From: Melastoma dodecandrum | Taxonomy: Eukaryota > Streptophyta > Magnoliopsida > Myrtales > Melastomataceae | Direction of reading: 5' to 3' | Length of the DNA stretch: 64,000 bases | Assembly: GCA_029817715.1 (NCBI GenBank) | Contig: JARUPY010000493.1 | Location: 191,001-255,000 of the forward strand | In this document: one piece after another, positions 59,037 to 64,000 of the stretch | How the letters are laid out: every line of letters starts with the position of its first letter | Numbering within the stretch: the first letter of the stretch is position 1 | Made by a program: the position numbers and the translations under genes | Notes under the pieces: generated by a model | Told to the model about the DNA's origin: nothing | What the model saw: only the letters and a program-made list of their open reading frames with translations | Database searches by the model: none

Positions 59037-61193
59037 GTTAATTCCCTGTTGACAAACCAACGAATCACATGAGAGGGAGTATTCGTTCCTTAACTAATAC
59101 TTCTTCGCAAAACGAGTTACATGAGCTTACTTGTTGTCCCCTCCATGCTTATCTCAGGAAGTACATGAACACCGTAGGCAGACAATGAAATCCAAAGCTT
59201 CAAAACAACATGTCATCAACAAATTACATGAAAGGGGTACATGAGCACCCTAAGCAGACAATGATGACAAACAATAAAGCTTCAAATCAGAACTTCAGAA
59301 CACAACCTTCATCAACAAACTTCTTTACATCCCAAAGAACTGGGGCAATGAGCACCAACAATACACATGAAAAGGGAGAATCACACAGTCATTACTCTCT
59401 TCATCAAGCTAAATGAAATTACATAAGCCGATTTCATTTATGTCCTTTGTCTCGTGCGCAGGTACAGGAGCTCCTCACACGAATGGTACATAACTCCTAT
59501 GACAAAGGCGAGGGCGGCAGGGTGGCAAAGCTTCGAGCCAAAGTCTTGTTGCAGTCTCGTTAATCCTTCGATTCCATCGGACGAAGACGCAATAACGAAA
59601 CAAAAAGGGAAGTATCAAAACTCTACTTTTCTTTTCGAATATGCGAAATTACATGAGCAAATTTCGTTTCTACTCTAATAGAAGCAAGTTACATAAATTC
59701 ACTTGTTTTCTCGCCATTGCTTGTTAGGTACAAGAACAACCTTACATAACAAACATAAGGCATGAGTAGGACTTCGCCAATCCTTCGATCCCATCGGACG
59801 AAGTTGTACTGACGAAACAACATGAGAGGGAGTATTAATCCAATTTCCAATACTTTCTTGTCGGAACAAGTTACACGAGCTTACTTGATTCCGCCCTTTG
59901 GGCGTTTGTAGGTACATGAGCACCCTATATCACGAACAAAGGCGCGGGCGGTTGGGTGGAAAATTTCGAACCAAAGTTTCGAAATTGCCTTTGTCATCAT
60001 CAAGGACGGCCACATGAGGACAAGGACATGGCTTCGGACATGAACGTACAAGCACTGTCTCGGTAAAATATCTCGAAACAAGTCATCCAAAGGTATGCGT
60101 TTTTTTTAAACATCTGCGTGCCATTTGCATTTAACCATCAATTTTCTGGGCGAGAAATGGAGAAGGCAAACCCACTCCCAAATACTCACCCCCGAGAGAC
60201 GAGTGCAAACACCGTGAGAATTTCCCATAAAAGCGTCTGGACGGATGAAGAATCCTTTGACGAAAGATGCTCAAACCGGGATGAGATCAAACCTTCTTTT
60301 TATTTCTTTACCCCAAACACGTCAACTATTGTTTGCCTCAGAACCAAAGTTTATGTGTTCACCACTCTCACAGAGTCTGCAGATCACCTCGCATCGAAGT
60401 TGCCGAGAAAACTTGTAAAGCCAAAAGTGGCGAAATGTAGAGATGACACTTCCTCAAGGTCCGAGCAAAGAGGTACTATCAACAGATTTGTGAGCCAGTC
60501 GAGTTGTTCCTAAGGACAAAACATCTTCATCAACTCAAAAAGTTCCAAAAAAACTTCCTAGAAATATTTTTAATAAATGTGGGGCATATCCCGCATGTTA
60601 ACAAAGAAAAAGCAAACATAGCGCAAAGACTGAAGTCTTTAAGAGCAAAGCGCAAAACAAAAGAGTAAAATTAAAACACTAGGGCCAACATAGATGGTCG
60701 CAAGAGCAAAGGTGTTATTACAAAAAAATAAGAAAAACATTCTTGAAGAAGCACATGAGCCGTTTGCTAATCCTGATGGAGCACCTTGACTGGCCCACTA
60801 TCTGAAAGATGGAGAATTCGCTCGGATGGTGAAATCTCTACAGTTCACTAGTTTTTGATGAGGCCCTTAAAACAACGATTTTTAAAGCCTTATACCGAAA
60901 CTTTATTCCAGCTAGACAAACTCATTTGACCGGTACATGAGCATCCAAGTCAAAGGAATTTTGAAATCCAACCAAGACAGCTTTTCGAGATAAGAGTAAA
61001 CAAGAGAGAAGTCAAAATCCCTTCTCCTGTTCTCGCTCAGAAGCAATTTTAGTTGAAACGACATGCATGAGTGTCATTTGCTTATACCCGTACTTCACGG
61101 GATTTCATTTATTTCTAACTGTTTTCATGATGAGATTCCAAGGTGCAAGGTTCATCAAGATCAAATTTTATCAATTTGGGGTATTTATGATAT

Positions 61194-61245
61194 CTTTGCG
61201 AGAAAAACCTTTGCGAGAAAAACCTTTTTAGGTTCTCTCGCAAAG
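61194..61245 (+). other. Hairpin before the polypurine tract, copy 2, with duplicated left arm
   Basis: The same stem as in unit 1 (61209-61218 with 61236-61245). A tandem 15-bp duplication gives two alternative left arms, at 61194-61203 and 61209-61218. Confidence 0.85.
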
Positions 61246-61254
61246 AGGGGCAAC
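61242..61254 (+). promoter_or_regulatory. LARD polypurine tract 2
   Basis: AAAGAGGGGCAAC directly before LTR 3. Confidence 0.8.
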
Positions 61255-61337
61255 TGTAAATACCCCAAATTTCTTATTTACTTCTGCATTCTGTTCTTAC
61301 ACGTATGATTTCCTTCACCAACTCAGACATTCTCTTC

Positions 61338-61968
61338 TTAGCCAATGGTGAAGGAGCTGAATATCTTAGCCAGCATATCGGAGAGCTCTCGGTAACTCTT
61401 AAGGTCAACCTTGCGTGGATACGGCGCGCCATCCATGCTCACCTTAACAAAAGCCATGCTGGCGTGCTCGGACTTGTTTGGCTGGACAGCCATGATGCTC
61501 TTATGAAATGAGCGGACTGGAGGCCAGCCGACTGACCACCTGTGCCTTGATATTCCAAATCATATATTTTAAGGTCCAAATCCGACAACATGGAAATTAC
61601 TTTTGATTGAGAGTTTTGGGAAAGAAAAGCAAGCCAAGACAAAAAGACTCCAAATGTTTTATACTTTTCCCATGTCCAATCCGACAAAGAATCAGAAATC
61701 CCACAAATTGGTTGTCTGACAAAACAGACGCTACACCCCAACGACTCCTCCCAACCTCTCGAGGCTTCACGTGGTTGCGACCGTCGCCGCTCCTCTTGTC
61801 GTCCGTCTTCTCCCCACCGTTGGCTGTGCACTTCCCGACCTTAAACTCGTCTTCGTGAGGAGCAGAGGAAAGTTTGAGCTTCAGATCGTCGCTTTCCGAG
61901 AACACCCTCTTCCCGCCATTGCCGCAACAACCTAACTTCCCTGGCACGCCAAGGCCGAGCCTCACTTA
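61338..61968 (-). pseudogene. Captured Aux/IAA fragment in LTR 3
   Basis: Same content as in LTRs 1 and 2. Confidence 0.87.
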
Positions 61969-62277
61969 TCGCCCACTGTCGTCAATTACGGACCAAAGGA
62001 TACAAATCTCATCGGATGCGCTTCTACAGGTGTTCTAAGCTGGACACTGGTCGCATCGATGGGGGTTGCTCCATCTTGCTGGGGCTCACCCCTAATGTTA
62101 TGCTCTGCTGAGCATTGTCGGCTGCCACGGAAGTGTTTGGAAAGCAGCGGCCACCACCATGGGTTTCACGCCATTTGATGAAGGAACGGCAGCATCCGCT
62201 AATGTGTCCAAGGGACTGCCTTGGAATGAAGGCATGTTGTGGCTGGGGAGATCTCGGGCATGGCGTGAAACATCGGG

Positions 62278-62776
62278 TTCAATCCGATAAGTAGTTGAGA
62301 GGCAGCGACATGAGGCCATAGATGAACTCCTGGAACTGTTCTTCATGTCTTCACCTAGTTCCAAACTAATCAATGCCTTGACAAATACTTGGAGAGCAAT
62401 CTGAAAGACAAACATGGAGAACAAGATTTCTAAAGTTTCTTAGGAAGCAAGATTGCAAGATTTACCGTTTTCGTTGATGAGCAAGATTATAGATTTTCCC
62501 ATCAACTTGATCACAGATTTGGGGTGGGACTTGAATATCTTCCCGCACCTGCAAATCAAGGCAACAGGTACTGGTAAGTTCAACGTAATTTTGCAATGCT
62601 GGATAATCAGAAAAGCACAGAAGACAGCAAAGAGGAAGAAAGAAGAGGATCGACTTTTGATGGCATTTGTTCATAAAGTCCTCTGGATGGTCGAAGTATG
62701 CCTGGGAGACAAACTCGATGGTTTCGCTAACAAACGGAAGCCCCAAGGCCCCTGGAGGAATTAATCGATGTCTTGC
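62278..62776 (-). pseudogene. Captured CYP90D-like exons in LTR 3
   Basis: Same three pieces; SLELGED replaces SLEPGED in piece 3. Confidence 0.83.
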
Positions 62777-64000
62777 CTTGTTACTGGAATAAATGGAGCC
62801 ACAAAAGCAACTCACTACGCAACCCTCTTTAGGAATCAATATCCTTCAGATTTTTTTTTTTGCCTACCAGACTCCAGAGATCTCGCGACAACCCCAACAA
62901 ATCAGAGAGTAACCCATGATCTCACCTGACAAAAGGATCCACGTCCACGCTCAACGGTCTCCCACGACTATCCTCCATGATTCCCCGAGATTTCGGAAAA
63001 CAGAAGATTTTCCCAGGAAGAGAGACAGATAAAAGGTAAAGGAGGAACCTACAGGGAGGAGGAGGAGATCACGGACCTTCAGATAACGGAACCATCTTCC
63101 AGAGAGATCACCGGTCCCTGATCCGCCCCTGGCCGCTTCCCGACTGCTTCTCCATCGTTCTCTAAACCACGGTAGGACCATGCCAAAGTCATGGGAACCC
63201 CGTTCAACCAACCCAAATGGAGTACTCGACAGATTTCGACATCTGTAGATGCAACATCGACGACACTCGTCTCCGGCTTCGTTAGGGTGCAACCAGCGAT
63301 GCTTGACATCTCTTCGCAGCAACGACGGAAGCAAGCTTCCTTTAGATAACCAGACTAACTTCAATGCCTGACCTTCGACGGAGGACCGTGTCAAGGCTCC
63401 TCGCACACGCGCTTAGCGTCAAGGGGAGCCCTCGTTTTGCTTTGATTGTTTCCTTCTTATGTGCAGGTATACAAGGCAGTAACAATCTCCTTCCCCGGCG
63501 AACCTCCTTCCCCGGCGACGTTTGGAATCAGCAACGCCATTCATCCTCCTCGGCGACCCTCCTCCAGCCCCAAGGTGGTTCCCTATCCCAGCTTCCCGAC
63601 GTCCCTCAGACAACCAATAGCAGACTCCTCACTTCCCGGTGCTCCACGGCGAAAGCAGCAACCCCCACATCCGACGGCAGCTCCACCCACAGCGCCATCC
63701 ATCCCCCAGACGTCTCCAAGATCCGATGGCGGTGGATCAGCTTCTCCAACGGCACTCCCGAGCCAACAGCCGGCTCCTGTCTTCCCACGTCTTCCCAAAT
63801 CAACAGTGGCAGACCGTCCCCTCCCGGTCAGCTCCAGAACCGACATGGCGGTGGCGAACCCACGTCTCCTCAGCGACTCCAGCATCCACAATCCCGCAGA
63901 TCATCTCCTCCGGCATCCATGCGTCCTCCCTGGTGCCCAAAGAGCCGGCGGCGGCAACCAGCAGCTCTTCCTTCCTGGCGTCCCCCTGGCCCAGCAGCAC

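Larger units (their letters stand above)
56401..61254 (+). other. LARD internal region 2 (non-coding)
   Basis: 4854 bp, colinear with internal region 1 but with more differences than the LTRs show. It has several small insertions, for example near 58787 and 60735 and a 15-bp duplication near 61194. No coding domains are visible. Confidence 0.85.
43337..64000 (+). mobile_element. Tandem LARD-like LTR-retrotransposon array: LTR-internal-LTR-internal-LTR
   Basis: Three LTRs start with the same TGTAAATACCCCAAATTTC at 43337, 52274 and 61255; the third runs off the window. The first two end TACA (47464, 56400) and are followed after seven bases by TGGCGACTCCGCTGGGGA, a primer-binding site. LTRs 2 and 3 are preceded by the purine tract AAAGAGGGGCAAC. 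The repeat period is about 8.9-9.0 kb. Internal regions have no gag or pol and only short frames. Long LTRs plus a long non-coding interior are the definition of a LARD, a non-autonomous element that depends on another element's proteins. The PBS resembles those of Tat/Ogre-lineage gypsy elements; the partner is not in the window. Copies are nearly identical, so the array is young. Confidence 0.9.
61255..64000 (+). repeat. LARD LTR copy 3 (cut by window edge)
   Basis: First 2746 bp of the LTR, nearly identical to copies 1 and 2; it has a T-run insertion near 62850 where the others read cagatatttgcc. Whether another internal unit follows cannot be seen. Confidence 0.88.

Noticed and set aside
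43337..64000. Tandem duplication of host genes (Aux/IAA and CYP90D clusters)
   Set aside because: The repeat unit is bounded by LTR termini, PBS and polypurine tract, and both gene parts are truncated and frame-broken. Retrotransposon copies explain it better.
1..64000. CRISPR arrays, bacterial operons, riboswitches, tRNA or rRNA genes
   Set aside because: None recognised; the window is plant nuclear DNA. tRNA genes were looked for only by eye, so a short one could be missed.

Overview
This window is nuclear DNA of a flowering plant, probably a eudicot. Its genes are intron-split with GT/AG junctions and belong to plant-specific families: WRKY, GH3, UGT72, plant MLKL and ADNT1. The transposons are also typical of plants (Athila, MULE with a plant mobile domain gene, LARD-like LTR element). 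I could not determine the species.

Layout. 1-4348 (-): 5' part of a poly(A)-polymerase/OAS-type nucleotidyltransferase gene, running off the left edge. 5972-23224: a Mutator-like element (MULE) with ~188-bp terminal inverted repeats, arrays of GC-rich hairpins inside both ends, a decayed MuDR-type transposase and a decayed plant mobile domain (PMD) gene. A 10.8-kb Athila-type Ty3/gypsy element (9138-19959) interrupts the transposase inside its SWIM zinc-finger region and is flanked by the exact 5-bp duplication GTAGA.

23974-39197 is the gene island: a group III WRKY factor (+), an intronless UGT72B-like glucosyltransferase (-), a GH3.10/DFL2-like jasmonate-type amido synthetase (-), the mitochondrial adenine nucleotide carrier ADNT1 (+), and a plant MLKL-type HeLo-pseudokinase immune protein (-). 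Splice models that keep frame were worked out for all multi-exon genes. GH3.10 and ADNT1 are divergent and share ~950 bp; WRKY/UGT and ADNT1/MLKL are convergent pairs. 39816-42170 (-) is an unprocessed, decayed copy of an MTM1-like mitochondrial carrier gene.

43337 to the right edge is a tandem LTR-retrotransposon array, LTR-internal-LTR-internal-LTR. The LTRs are ~4.13 kb, the internal regions ~4.8 kb, and no gag or pol is visible, as in LARDs. Each LTR carries, on its minus strand, recognisable pieces of two plant hormone genes: an Aux/IAA repressor (with domain II degron core and start of domain III) and three exons of a CYP90D-like brassinosteroid P450. Apparent splice junctions are kept, so capture was from genomic DNA. 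This double capture inside LTRs, in antisense orientation to the element and present three times in the window, is the most unusual thing here. The MULE hairpin arrays and the Athila CGCAGCTGCG palindrome arrays come next.
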